Position numbers and translations under genes: made by a program. Of a stretch of 9,054 nucleotides of DNA, positions 1 to 6,447 are shown in pieces. Within the stretch, counting starts at the first letter, position 1; each line of letters opens with the position of its first letter. The notes below the pieces were generated by a model that was given only the letters and a program-made list of their open reading frames with translations, had not been told where the DNA came from and did not search any database. The DNA is from Nocardioidaceae bacterium (lineage in GTDB: Bacteria; Actinomycetota; Actinomycetes; Propionibacteriales; Nocardioidaceae). The DNA is taken from positions 1 to 9,054 of the forward strand of contig JAGQUE010000065.1 in NCBI GenBank assembly GCA_020438665.1. Direction: 5' to 3'.

Positions 1-23
1 TTGGCCTTGTCGAGGAAACCCAT
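1..23 (-). CDS. 5' end of an unidentified gene (first 7 codons)
   Basis: The complement of 23-1 reads ATG GGT TTC CTC GAC AAG GCC, giving MGFLDKA, and the gene runs off the left edge. It is called because a good Shine-Dalgarno (GGAGG) sits 6 nt before the ATG. Short actinobacterial proteins that open with MGFLDKAK-like residues include small helical antitoxin-like or stress proteins, but seven residues cannot decide the family and no function is assigned. It is divergent from the AIM24 gene. Confidence 0.55.
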
Positions 24-170
24 CGGATGCCTCCGCATGATGCTGGTGGGACGGGGGCGTCCGCCCCTCGGTCCGGAGTCTAGGGAGACCACGCACCCGC
101 CGTACACCGTGGGTCCGGTGTGAGTAGTGTCCGGTCCAGACGACCCACGCACGAGAGGACGACAGCACCC
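24..170. other. Divergent intergenic region with weak promoter signals
   Basis: This 147-nt gap separates the left-edge minus-strand gene from the AIM24 gene. It contains a short GC dyad, GGGGCG/CGCCCC, at 54-67. The word GTCCGG occurs three times (71-76, 113-118, 129-134). TAGTGT at 125-130 fits the actinobacterial -10 pattern TANNNT and would give a plus-strand start near 137 and a leader of about 34 nt. I see no clear -35 box. GAGAGGA at 153-159 is the likely ribosome binding site of the AIM24 gene, 11 nt before its ATG. Confidence 0.3.
30..34 (-). promoter_or_regulatory. Ribosome binding site of the left-edge gene
   Basis: The minus strand reads GGAGG here, followed by 6 nt and then ATG at 23-21. 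This is the main support for calling the truncated minus-strand gene. Confidence 0.5.
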
Positions 171-899
171 ATGCCCATCCACGGTTCGCTGTTCACCGAC
201 TTCGCGGAGAACCCGACCCAGGACCCCTTCGCCCTGCAGAACAAGAAGCTGCTCAAGATCAACATGGGCTACGGCGAGGTCTGGGCCAAGACCGGCTCGA
301 TGGTGGCCTATCAAGGTGATGTCCGATTCGAGAACACCGGCAGCGGCGGTCTCGACAAGCTCGTCAAGAGCAAGCTCACCGGTGAGGGCGTCGACATGAT
401 GCGCTGCACCGGCCAGGGCGAGCTGTTCGTGGCCAACCTGGCCGAGGAGATCCAGGTCTTCTACCTCGAGAACGACCGGGTCTCCGTCAACGGCGCCAAC
501 GTGCTGGCGTTCAGCGGCTCGATCTCCTGGGACATCCACCGGATCCAGGCGCGTGGCGGCATGATGGCCGGCGGACTGTGGAACGTCGTCCTCAGCGGCA
601 CCGGCTATGTCGCGATCACCACCGATGGCGACCCGGTCGCCTTCGACGTCGCCAGCGCGCCGACGTTCGCCGACGCCCAGGCCGTCGTGATGTGGACCAG
701 TGGCGTCACCATGGACCTGCGCGTCGACACCGGCGGCCTGAAGTCCCTGGTCCGCGGCGGCACCGGCGAGATGCTCCAGATGGCCTTCGGCGGTCAAGGA
801 CACGTCCTCGTCCAGCCCTCCGAGAGCGTCGTCACCGGCGGTCACCAGGAGGCCTCGGGCGGCGGCAGCGGCGGCTTCCTCGGCGGTCTCCTGCAGTAA
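171..899 (+). CDS. AIM24 family protein (TIGR00266/COG2013-like)
   Basis: A 242-residue protein with no signal peptide or membrane segment, so probably cytosolic. It has the look of the AIM24 family (named after yeast mitochondrial Aim24): Gly-rich beta strands repeating through residues 30-215, with pieces such as KLLKINMGYGEVWAKTGSM (28-44 region), MMRCTGQGELFVA (76-88) and GMMAGGLWNVVLSGTGYVA (130-148). The family fold is a stacked beta-sandwich; its biochemical role in bacteria is unknown. The tail (228-242) is a flexible Gly-rich stretch ending GGFLGGLLQ. ATG 171 is preferred because MPIHGSLF begins the conserved region and GAGAGGA lies upstream. An in-frame GTG at 120 would add 17 Arg-rich residues with no family support. 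The gene is monocistronic here and ends convergently with the P450 gene across a tandem repeat block. Confidence 0.87.
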   Translation: MPIHGSLFTDFAENPTQDPFALQNKKLLKINMGYGEVWAKTGSMVAYQGDVRFENTGSGGLDKLVKSKLTGEGVDMMRCTGQGELFVANLAEEIQVFYLENDRVSVNGANVLAFSGSISWDIHRIQARGGMMAGGLWNVVLSGTGYVAITTDGDPVAFDVASAPTFADAQAVVMWTSGVTMDLRVDTGGLKSLVRGGTGEMLQMAFGGQGHVLVQPSESVVTGGHQEASGGGSGGFLGGLLQ

Positions 900-907
900 C
901 TGCCCCC

Positions 908-1017
908 GAGGTGCCCGGTCCTGCCCCCCGAGGTGCCCCGTCCTGCCCCCCGAGGTGCCCGGTTCGGTCCGCCGAAGTGCCCGGTCCTGCCCCCCGAGGT
1001 GTCCGGTCCTGCCCTCA
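908..1017. repeat. Five tandem 22-bp repeats between convergent genes
   Basis: Five units start at 908, 930, 952, 974 and 996, exactly 22 bp apart. The consensus begins GAGGTGCCCGG and ends CCTGCCCCCC, and bases 901-907 look like the end of a partial earlier unit. Unit 1 is consensus, unit 2 has one change (939 region, CCCCG), unit 3 differs mainly in its second half, unit 4 has a single G-to-A at 976, and unit 5 ends in CCCTCA, where TCA is the stop codon of the minus-strand P450 gene. The period is not a multiple of 3, so this is not a protein repeat in one frame. On the plus strand the units are about half C. The position between two gene ends suggests a role in termination or a slippage-prone spacer; neither is shown. 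Confidence 0.9.
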
Positions 1018-2211
1018 GTGACCCGGTGTGAACGCGATCGGGAACCGCAGCGCGCCGGTGTTGCCCGACACCGGGAGCCAGTCGCCGGGCCCGTCCGGCC
1101 GGGCGTCCGGCAGCCGCCGGGCGAGCAGCGGCAACGCGACCGCCATGTCGGTGCGGGCCACGAAGTGACCGAGGCAGTGATGTGCCCCGGCACCGAAGCC
1201 GAGGTGGGGCGGCCGTTCCTGGGTGATGTCGAACGACGTGTCGGGCATCGCCAGCGGGTCGGTGCCGGCGGCGTACGACAGCACCTGGACCACGCCACCG
1301 CGCGGGATGTGGAGCCCACGGAGGTCGACGTTCTCGAGGGCCTCGCGGGTGACCCAGGTGACCGTCGGGTTGACCCGCATCACCTCCTCGACCGCCCGGC
1401 CGCCGAGGTCCGGGCGCTCGCCGAGGAGGCGCCACTGGTCGGGGTGACGCAGGAGCGTCTGAAGTGCGAGCCCCAGCTGGTTGCGCGTGGTCTCCATCCC
1501 GGCGAAGGCGAGGAAGACCAGCCCGACGCCGAGCTCGCGTCGGCTCAGCCGACCGTCCTGCTCCTGGGCCGTCAACAGCGTCGTGACGAGATCATCGCCT
1601 CTCACACCCACGTCGAGCTCCCGGGAGCGCTGCTCGATGAGGTCGTCGACATAGCCATAGAGGCCGGCGAGCGCCGCCTCGATGCGCGGGAGGTCGTCCT
1701 TGATGCGGATGCCGAAGGCCTTGCCGAGGTCGTCGGCCCAATGGGCGACCTGCCGCCAGTTGTCCTCGGGGAGGCCGATGAGGACACACAGGATGCGTGC
1801 GGCATAGGGCTCGGCGAACTCCGCGATGAACTCGACCCGGCCGTGAGGAGCGAAACCGTCGACCAGCTCGTCGGCCAGCGCCTGGAACCGCGGCCGCATC
1901 GCCGCGATCGTCTTGCTGCGGAAGGCGGGCTGCAGCAGCCGGCGCAGTCGCAGGTGATCGTCCCCTTCGAGGCTGAGCAGGACCTCCTGCCACCAGTCGG
2001 AGAACATGCCGGAGTGGATGCCGTTCTGAGCCGGCCACTGGGCGTTGCCCTGGCGGAAGCGGCGGTCCTTGAGGAGCGCCGCCCCCTCCTCATAGCGCAG
2101 CACCGCCCAGCCGTACGACGTCTCGACGTACCAGTCCTCCTCGCGGGCGAGGCGCACCTCCTCGGAGGTGACGTCGAACGCCGGGTCGGCCAGCGGCAGG
2201 AACCGCGCCAT
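1015..2211 (-). CDS. Cytochrome P450
   Basis: A soluble bacterial P450 of 398 residues, a normal length, without a membrane anchor. The landmarks are complete and in order: C-helix region with HLRLR (86-90), I-helix AGMETT (237-242; E240 and T241 are the oxygen-activation acid/alcohol pair), K-helix ExxR (E276, R279), and heme loop FGAGAHHCLG (339-348) with Cys346 as the heme thiolate. The family inserts one oxygen atom from O2 into an organic substrate using electrons from ferredoxin and its reductase; no such partner is encoded nearby, so a shared cellular redox chain is presumed. The substrate cannot be read from sequence. The start ATG (2211-2209) shares one base with the stop of the acetyltransferase gene (TGATG), so translation is probably coupled. 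It is the last gene of a three-gene operon and ends inside the 22-bp repeat block. A subfamily number would need comparison with named CYPs. Confidence 0.96.
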   Translation of the reverse strand: MARFLPLADPAFDVTSEEVRLAREEDWYVETSYGWAVLRYEEGAALLKDRRFRQGNAQWPAQNGIHSGMFSDWWQEVLLSLEGDDHLRLRRLLQPAFRSKTIAAMRPRFQALADELVDGFAPHGRVEFIAEFAEPYAARILCVLIGLPEDNWRQVAHWADDLGKAFGIRIKDDLPRIEAALAGLYGYVDDLIEQRSRELDVGVRGDDLVTTLLTAQEQDGRLSRRELGVGLVFLAFAGMETTRNQLGLALQTLLRHPDQWRLLGERPDLGGRAVEEVMRVNPTVTWVTREALENVDLRGLHIPRGGVVQVLSYAAGTDPLAMPDTSFDITQERPPHLGFGAGAHHCLGHFVARTDMAVALPLLARRLPDARPDGPGDWLPVSGNTGALRFPIAFTPGH

Positions 2212-2711
2212 CAGTCAGCCCCGCCCCGCACCATCCGGACCTCCCACGCGCCGAGGCCGGCGTACCACTCCCGGGCGCCGTCGGCGACGAACCCGTTGCG
2301 CGCATAGAACGCCCGGGCACGGGCGTTGTCCTCCAGCACCCACAGGCTCGCGGGCTTGCCGCCGAGCACGGCCTCCAGGAGCGCTTGGGCGACGCCGGAG
2401 CCATACCAGTACTCGCGCACATAGACGGCATAGAGCTCATCGGGGACCGGAGGCTCGGGGTCGCGGGACGGTCCGGCGGCGGCGAACCCGATGATCTCGC
2501 CGTCGATCTCCGCCAGGATGCGCGGCGACCCCGACTCCAGGTGCTGCTGCCACGACGACAGCCATCGGCCGACGTCGGCGAGCCGGGCCGACAGGAGGGT
2601 GGGGTCGCCGATGTCGGCGTAGGCCTCGCGCCAGCAGTTGCGGTGCATGGCCGCACCCGCCGGGGCATCGGCCGGGACGGCGTTGCGCAGGGTCACCGTG
2701 TAGTCGCTCAT
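2211..2711 (-). CDS. GNAT family N-acetyltransferase
   Basis: A 166-residue single-domain protein of the GCN5-related acetyltransferase fold, which moves an acetyl group from acetyl-CoA to an amine. Visible signatures: the RNAVPADAPA opening (beta-1/alpha-1), ILAEIDGEIIGFAAAG (65-80, beta-2/3), ELYAVYV followed by the pyrophosphate-binding turn YGSGVAQALL (92-112; G104 and G106), and the C-terminal motif LEDNARARAFYARNGF (126-141), where Asn129, Tyr136 and the xxGF element are typical. The acceptor is unknown: small molecule, drug or protein are all possible. ATG 2711 lies 2 nt after the stop of the lysE-type gene, with CTGGGGTG of that gene's end serving as a weak ribosome binding site; its own TGA overlaps the P450 ATG. 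The order exporter-acetyltransferase-P450 suggests work on one kind of small molecule, which is inference. Confidence 0.93.
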   Translation of the reverse strand: MSDYTVTLRNAVPADAPAGAAMHRNCWREAYADIGDPTLLSARLADVGRWLSSWQQHLESGSPRILAEIDGEIIGFAAAGPSRDPEPPVPDELYAVYVREYWYGSGVAQALLEAVLGGKPASLWVLEDNARARAFYARNGFVADGAREWYAGLGAWEVRMVRGGAD

Positions 2712-2713
2712 GG

Positions 2714-3325
2714 TCACCCCAGCATGGTCCACAGGGCCAGACCGGCGATCACCAGCCCGGAGACCACGCCGGTGACGACATGACCACGCGGGCTGGTCAC
2801 GAACCGGCCCAGCGCGGCGCCGCCCCCCGCGAGCGTGAGCTGCCACGACGCGGAGGCCGCGAAGGCGGCCAGCACGAACGCGGCGCCCTGCAGTGGCGTC
2901 GACACGAGCCCCTGGTTGCCGAGCACGACGGCTGCGAAATAGACGACCGTGGCGGGGTTGACCGCCGTCAGCCCCAGGAAGAGCAGGTAGGCCGACCGCG
3001 GCGTCATGGGCTTGGCGTCGCGCCGCTGCTCGGGGGTGGACCGCAGCGTCTGTCGGACGGTCACGACGGCGACGCCGAGCAGCACGATCCCCGAGACGAC
3101 CTTGAGCGGCTCGGCGATGGGCGCGATCGCGGCCGACAGCGCCGCACCGCCGAGGACGGCGGCCGTGGCATAGATCCCGTCGATGCTGGCGACGCCGAGC
3201 GCCGCGGCGGATCCGACGCGGAAGGAGGTCCGTGCCGTCAGCGTCACCAGGAAGGCTGCGATGGCTCCAACGGGAATGGCGATGGCCCACCCGGTGACAA
3301 GACCGGACACCACCACCTCGAGCAC
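2714..3325 (-). CDS. LysE/RhtB family exporter
   Basis: A 203-residue, very hydrophobic protein with about six membrane helices (roughly 3-28, 39-64, 71-91, 112-135, 145-170, 181-201), the usual size and layout of LysE-type amino-acid and small-metabolite exporters. The first helix carries GLVTGWAIAIPVGA (8-21), matching the family's N-terminal G-x-x-x-G...P-G-P region, with PVG in place of PGP. The fourth helix has LTAVNPATVVYF (119-130), matching the conserved N-P motif. The loop 94-110 is charged and likely cytoplasmic. The substrate is unknown. The GTG start at 3325 has no Shine-Dalgarno, but CACAAT lies 6 nt upstream, which fits a leaderless mRNA; GTGs at codons 4-6 are alternatives. It is the first gene of the operon with the acetyltransferase and P450, and divergent from the metallo-hydrolase gene. 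Confidence 0.9.
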   Translation of the reverse strand: MLEVVVSGLVTGWAIAIPVGAIAAFLVTLTARTSFRVGSAAALGVASIDGIYATAAVLGGAALSAAIAPIAEPLKVVSGIVLLGVAVVTVRQTLRSTPEQRRDAKPMTPRSAYLLFLGLTAVNPATVVYFAAVVLGNQGLVSTPLQGAAFVLAAFAASASWQLTLAGGGAALGRFVTSPRGHVVTGVVSGLVIAGLALWTMLG

Positions 3326-3331
3326 CCAGGG

Positions 3332-3337
3332 ATTGTG
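3332..3337 (-). promoter_or_regulatory. Candidate -10 box of the lysE-GNAT-P450 operon (leaderless)
   Basis: The minus strand reads CACAAT, then CCCTGG, then the GTG start at 3325. The 6-nt distance puts the transcription start on the start codon itself. The same CACAAT word stands 7 nt before the ATG of the secreted protein gene at 4071. No clear -35 box is seen. Confidence 0.45.
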
Positions 3338-3347
3338 GCAGGTCAGC

Positions 3348-3363
3348 GCCTCGGGGCCGAGGC
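3348..3363. promoter_or_regulatory. Dyad between divergent promoters, candidate operator
   Basis: GCCTCGG, then GG, then CCGAGGC is a perfect 7-2-7 palindrome. It lies at about -23 to -38 from the inferred lysE start and -30 to -45 from the inferred start of the metallo-hydrolase gene, so one bound protein could cover the -35 region of both. The regulator is not in the window. A chance GC-rich palindrome remains possible. Confidence 0.45.
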
Positions 3364-3380
3364 ATATTCCGCGGCGCGGC

Positions 3381-3386
3381 TAGTCT
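3381..3386 (+). promoter_or_regulatory. Candidate -10 box of the MBL-fold gene (leaderless)
   Basis: TAGTCT fits TANNNT and stands 7 nt before the ATG at 3394. That places the transcription start at or next to the A of ATG. There is no Shine-Dalgarno upstream, in agreement with leaderless translation. Confidence 0.5.
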
Positions 3387-3393
3387 TCGACGC

Positions 3394-4029
3394 ATGCGGC
3401 TCACCAAGTTCGGCCATGCGTGCGTGCGGATCGAACAGGACGGCCAGGCGGTCGTGCTCGACCCGGGGATGTTCACCGACCCGGGCGCCGTCGACGGCGC
3501 CACCGCGATCCTGGTGACCCACCTGCACCCCGACCACCTCGACCTCGGCAACCTGCGGGCCTGTGACGCCCCGGTCTTCACCACCGACGAGGTGGCCCGC
3601 GAGATCCGCGAGCAGGCGCCCGATCTGGCGGAGCGGGTCACCGTCGTAGCGCCCGGCCAGGAGTTCGACGCCGGCCTGCCGGTGCGGGCGGTGGGCGAGC
3701 TGCACGCCGTCATCCACCCCGACCTGCCGCGGGTGCACAACAGCGGCTATCTCGTCACGGCGGGCGACCTCACGGTCTTCCACCCCGGTGACGCGCTGAC
3801 CCCGCCCGACCAGCCCGTCGACGTACTCCTCGTCGTCGTGTCGGCGCCGTGGCTGCGGGCGGCCGAGGCCGTCGACTTCGCCCGCCTCGTCGGCGCTCCC
3901 CGCAACGTCGCGATCCACGACCGCGTCTATTCCGACGCCGGCCTGGCCATCGTCGATGGCCACCTCACGCGCCTGCTGCCCGAGTCGCAGTCCTATGTCC
4001 GGCTCGCCGACGGCGCCGATCTGGGCTGA
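3394..4029 (+). CDS. Metallo-beta-lactamase fold hydrolase (UlaG/YtkL-like)
   Basis: A 211-residue cytosolic protein with the metallo-beta-lactamase fold. The signature THLHPDHLD supplies His43, His45, Asp47 and His48. Further likely metal ligands follow in the usual order: His104 (GELHAVIH; His108 is nearby), Asp133 (FHPGD) and His175 (AIHDR). The opening MRLTKFGHACVRIE, then VVLDPG (20-25), is typical of the UlaG/UPF0173 branch, whose members include lactonases and phosphodiesterase-like hydrolases; its compact size argues against a true beta-lactamase. The substrate is unknown. The gene is leaderless, divergent from the lysE-type operon across 68 nt, and followed after 41 nt by the secreted protein gene, which has its own candidate promoter. 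Confidence 0.92.
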   Translation: MRLTKFGHACVRIEQDGQAVVLDPGMFTDPGAVDGATAILVTHLHPDHLDLGNLRACDAPVFTTDEVAREIREQAPDLAERVTVVAPGQEFDAGLPVRAVGELHAVIHPDLPRVHNSGYLVTAGDLTVFHPGDALTPPDQPVDVLLVVVSAPWLRAAEAVDFARLVGAPRNVAIHDRVYSDAGLAIVDGHLTRLLPESQSYVRLADGADLG

Positions 4030-4057
4030 TCCTCCCTCCCACAGCCTCCGGCGCAGC

Positions 4058-4063
4058 CACAAT
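4058..4063 (+). promoter_or_regulatory. Candidate -10 box of the secreted protein gene (leaderless)
   Basis: CACAAT is followed by GGGACCC and then ATG at 4071. The 7-nt spacing fits a leaderless transcript. The overlapping ATG at 4062 lies inside this box and so is the less likely start. Confidence 0.4.
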
Positions 4064-4070
4064 GGGACCC

Positions 4071-5114
4071 ATGCGTGCAGGCCTCGTGGCGATGTCGGTG
4101 ACCCTGGCTGCTGGTGCGGCCCTCCTCGTGGTGCCGCCCATCGCGGCACGGCCGGTCCGACCGGCCCCGCCAGCACTGCCGGCCGGGCCGGTCGGCACGC
4201 CGGCCAAGGCGGGCGGCATCCACACGATCGGCGGCTGCGCGATCTTCCCCGCGGACAACCCCTGGAACACGCGCATCGACGGCCTGCCCGTGGCGAGCAA
4301 CTCCGACGCCATCATCGACCGACAGGCGGCGGGCAGTGACATCCACCTCGACCTCGGGACGACCGAGAGCTTCTATGGCATGCCCGTGACCGTGGTCGGC
4401 CGGACCCAGGCGCTGTTCCGGCTCCGGTTCGGCGTCGAGGGCGAGAACTACGCCGACGAGAGCGACAAGGGCCCGGTGCCGATCCCGCGCAAGGCGCACA
4501 TCGAGGGGTGGCGCAAGTCCCGTCCCAACCCACCCGGCGGCGACCGCCACGTCGTCGTGGTCCGCCGCGGCAGCTGCGACCTGACCGAGCTCTACAAGGC
4601 CAAGCGGATGAAGAACAAGGCCGGCGACTTCACCGGCTGGCGCGCCTCCTCGGCCGCACGCTGGGACCTGTCGTCCAACGCCCTGCGCCCGAAGTACTGG
4701 ACGTCCGCTGACGCCGCCGGCCTGCCGATCCTGCCCGGTCTGCTCGACTACGACGAAGCCGTCACCGGGACCATCACCCACGCCCTGCGCTTCACGCTGC
4801 CGGTCGCGCGCAACGCGTTCACCGCTCCGGCCCGCCACTGCGGCAGCACCAGCGGCAAGAACCTGCCCTCCTATGGCATGCGCTTCCGGCTCAAGGCCGG
4901 GTTCGACGAGAGTGTCTACACCGGGGCCGCCAAGGCGGTCGTGGTGGCGATGAAGCAGTACGGGCTGATGTTCGCCGACCAGGGCTCGGCCATGTACGTC
5001 ACCGGGATGACCGACCCGCGCTGGTCCGCCGTCCTCGACCAGTTCCGCGCCCACCCGATCGACGGGTCGCGGTTCGAGGTCGTCGATCCCGGCCCCATCA
5101 CCGTCTGCCGCTGA
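4071..5114 (+). CDS. Secreted protein of unknown function with FPADNPWN motif
   Basis: A 347-residue protein. Residues 1-26 look like a signal peptide (MRAG, hydrophobic 5-25, likely cleavage after IAA at 24-26), followed by a Pro/Ala-rich linker to about 46. The mature part starts with GGCAIFPADNPWNTRIDGLPV (54-74), an opening I recall from uncharacterised secreted actinobacterial proteins. Later conserved-looking blocks are FYGMPVTVV (101-109), SYGMRFRLKAGFDE (267-280), KQYGLMFADQGSAMYVTG (295-312) and DPRWSAVLDQF (315-325). Four cysteines (56, 169, 257, 346) could form two disulfides outside the cell. I see no lipobox, no sorting signal, and no catalytic motif I can name. ATG 4071 is chosen over ATG 4062 by the -10 spacing. 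The gene follows the metallo-hydrolase gene and ends in a strong hairpin. Confidence 0.85.
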   Translation: MRAGLVAMSVTLAAGAALLVVPPIAARPVRPAPPALPAGPVGTPAKAGGIHTIGGCAIFPADNPWNTRIDGLPVASNSDAIIDRQAAGSDIHLDLGTTESFYGMPVTVVGRTQALFRLRFGVEGENYADESDKGPVPIPRKAHIEGWRKSRPNPPGGDRHVVVVRRGSCDLTELYKAKRMKNKAGDFTGWRASSAARWDLSSNALRPKYWTSADAAGLPILPGLLDYDEAVTGTITHALRFTLPVARNAFTAPARHCGSTSGKNLPSYGMRFRLKAGFDESVYTGAAKAVVVAMKQYGLMFADQGSAMYVTGMTDPRWSAVLDQFRAHPIDGSRFEVVDPGPITVCR

Positions 5115-5118
5115 CCAT

Positions 5119-5151
5119 CGCCGAGTCGTCACAAGATGTGACGGTTCGGCG
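5119..5151 (+). terminator. 14-bp hairpin terminator after the secreted protein gene
   Basis: The plus-strand RNA has arms CGCCGAGUCGUCAC (5119-5132) and GUGACGGUUCGGCG (5138-5151) around an AAGAU loop, forming 14 continuous pairs of which two are G-U. It starts 4 nt after the TGA. No U-tract follows, as is common in actinobacterial hairpin terminators. Read from the minus strand, the two wobble positions become A-C mismatches, so the structure favours the plus-strand gene. Confidence 0.75.
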
Positions 5152-5173
5152 GGAAACGAGGCGGGTCAGGGGA

Positions 5174-6439
5174 TCAGGCGCCGGCGAGGGAGTCGCGGAC
5201 GGGCACGAACTTGGCCTGGGACTCCGCCAGCTCGGCCTCGGGGTGGGAGTCGGCGACGATGCCACAGCCCGCGAACAGCCGGACGGTCGAACCGGCGAGC
5301 TCCGCCGAGCGCAGCGCGATCGCCCACTCACCGTCGCCGCTGGCGTCCATCCAGCCCACTGGGCCGGCGTAGCGGCCGCGGTCCATGCCCTCGATCTCGT
5401 CGATGAGCGCCGTGGCGACCGCGGTCGGTGTGCCGCCGACGGCCGCCGACGGGTGGAGGGCGGACGCCAGCGCCAGCGACGAGCCGGTCGCCGCATCGTG
5501 GACGACGCCGGCGACATCGGTGGCCAGATGCATGACGTTGGGCAGGTGGAGGACGAACGGCGCCTCGGGCACGTTCATCGACGAGCAGTAGGGGTCGAGC
5601 GCGTCGGCCACCGACCGGACGGCGTACTCGTGCTCCTCGAGGTCCTTCGAGGAGCGGGCGAGGTGACCGGCCAGCGCGAGGTCGTGGTCGTCGTCGCCCG
5701 TACGGCGGATGGTGCCGGCCAGCACGCGCGACGTGAGCAGACCGCGCTCCCTGCGGACGAGCATCTCGGGTGTCGCCCCGAACATGCCGTCGACGTGGAA
5801 GGTCCAGCAGGAGGGATAGTCGGCCGCGAGCCGGTGCAGCGGCCACCGCACGTCGATCGGGGCGGACGCCGTGGCGACCAGGTCGCGGGCGAGGACGACC
5901 TTCTCCAGGTCGCCGGAGCTGATCCGCGACACCGCCTCGGCCACGACCGTCATCCACTGCTCGCCGTTGAGGGCGCCGTCACCGAAGACGACATCGGCGG
6001 GCGGCTCTGGCCGGTCGGTGGCGGCGATCTCGGGCGCGGGCTCGGTGGTGGCGCCGATGGTGGTCACCCAGGCGCGGTCACCGCGCCGACCGACGACCAC
6101 GCGCGGGATGAGGAGCACGGAGTCCCCGGGTTCGTCGGCGAAGGCGAAGGACCCGAACGCCACCAGCCCGGTGCCGGGCTCCTGGACGTCGTCGCGGACC
6201 TCGGCGCGGCCCACCACCTCGGTCCACCACTTGTCGGCGTCGGCGAAGCGGGTGGCCGACCGGGTGCGCAGCTGTGCGGCCACGCCCCACCCGACGAGGC
6301 CCTCGCCGCGGCGCAGCCAGGTGATCGGCTCGTCGCGGGGCAGCAGGGACGTCAGCGGGAGCTCGCGAGAGAGCTCGACCGGGACGGTGGCGACCACGAG
6401 GCGGGTCACCGGCCAGTCGGCCGCCTGCGAGGTCGTCAC
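5174..6439 (-). CDS. menF: Isochorismate synthase
   Basis: Converts chorismate to isochorismate, the first committed step of menaquinone synthesis. With the GTG start at 6439 the protein has 421 residues, beginning VTTSQAADWPV. The C-terminal chorismate-binding domain is complete: GDLEKVVLAR (176-185, Lys180 the likely general base), FGATPEML (220-227), KDLEEHEY (265-272, acidic Mg2+ ligands), ASALHPSAAVGGTP (325-338), EGMDRGRYAGPVGW (350-363) and GCGIVADSHPEAE (391-403). HPSAAVGG separates MenF/EntC-type enzymes from anthranilate synthase (HPAGTLSG). An EntC-type siderophore role cannot be excluded by sequence, but the divergent menG supports menaquinone. GTG 6439 is preferred over ATG 6520, which would add 27 Arg/Pro-rich residues, because TATTCT stands 8 nt upstream and there is no ribosome binding site. 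It lies 87 nt downstream of the L,D-transpeptidase gene. Confidence 0.92.
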   Translation of the reverse strand: MTTSQAADWPVTRLVVATVPVELSRELPLTSLLPRDEPITWLRRGEGLVGWGVAAQLRTRSATRFADADKWWTEVVGRAEVRDDVQEPGTGLVAFGSFAFADEPGDSVLLIPRVVVGRRGDRAWVTTIGATTEPAPEIAATDRPEPPADVVFGDGALNGEQWMTVVAEAVSRISSGDLEKVVLARDLVATASAPIDVRWPLHRLAADYPSCWTFHVDGMFGATPEMLVRRERGLLTSRVLAGTIRRTGDDDHDLALAGHLARSSKDLEEHEYAVRSVADALDPYCSSMNVPEAPFVLHLPNVMHLATDVAGVVHDAATGSSLALASALHPSAAVGGTPTAVATALIDEIEGMDRGRYAGPVGWMDASGDGEWAIALRSAELAGSTVRLFAGCGIVADSHPEAELAESQAKFVPVRDSLAGA

Positions 6440-6447
6440 GAGCCCGA

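Noticed and set aside
120..170. Upstream GTG start for the AIM24 protein
   Set aside because: Adds 17 Arg-rich residues outside the conserved family region; ATG 171 has a ribosome binding site and the expected N-terminus.
908..1017. CRISPR array
   Set aside because: Units are directly adjacent with no unique spacers and there are no cas genes.
842..1435. Minus-strand open frame running through the 22-bp repeats into P450
   Set aside because: Its Gly/Arg-rich repeats are translated 22-bp units, it overlaps the P450 3' end in another frame and the AIM24 end, and it has no recognisable domain.
955..2307. Long open frame on the plus strand opposite the P450 gene
   Set aside because: Its product is rich in Arg, Glu and Asp without family motifs, while the minus strand carries a complete P450. 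It is a by-product of high GC third positions.
2211..3325. Biosynthetic gene cluster core
   Set aside because: No synthase, synthetase, cyclase or precursor peptide is visible; only tailoring-type and export genes are present.
2712..3740. N-terminal extension of the acetyltransferase through the lysE-type gene
   Set aside because: The frame is open but Arg-rich and lacks any motif; the GNAT domain begins at ATG 2711, and the region codes for a clear membrane protein in another frame.
3993..5132. Minus-strand open frame opposite the secreted protein gene
   Set aside because: Composition is Gly/Arg/Asp-rich without motifs, whereas the plus strand has a signal peptide and conserved-looking blocks.
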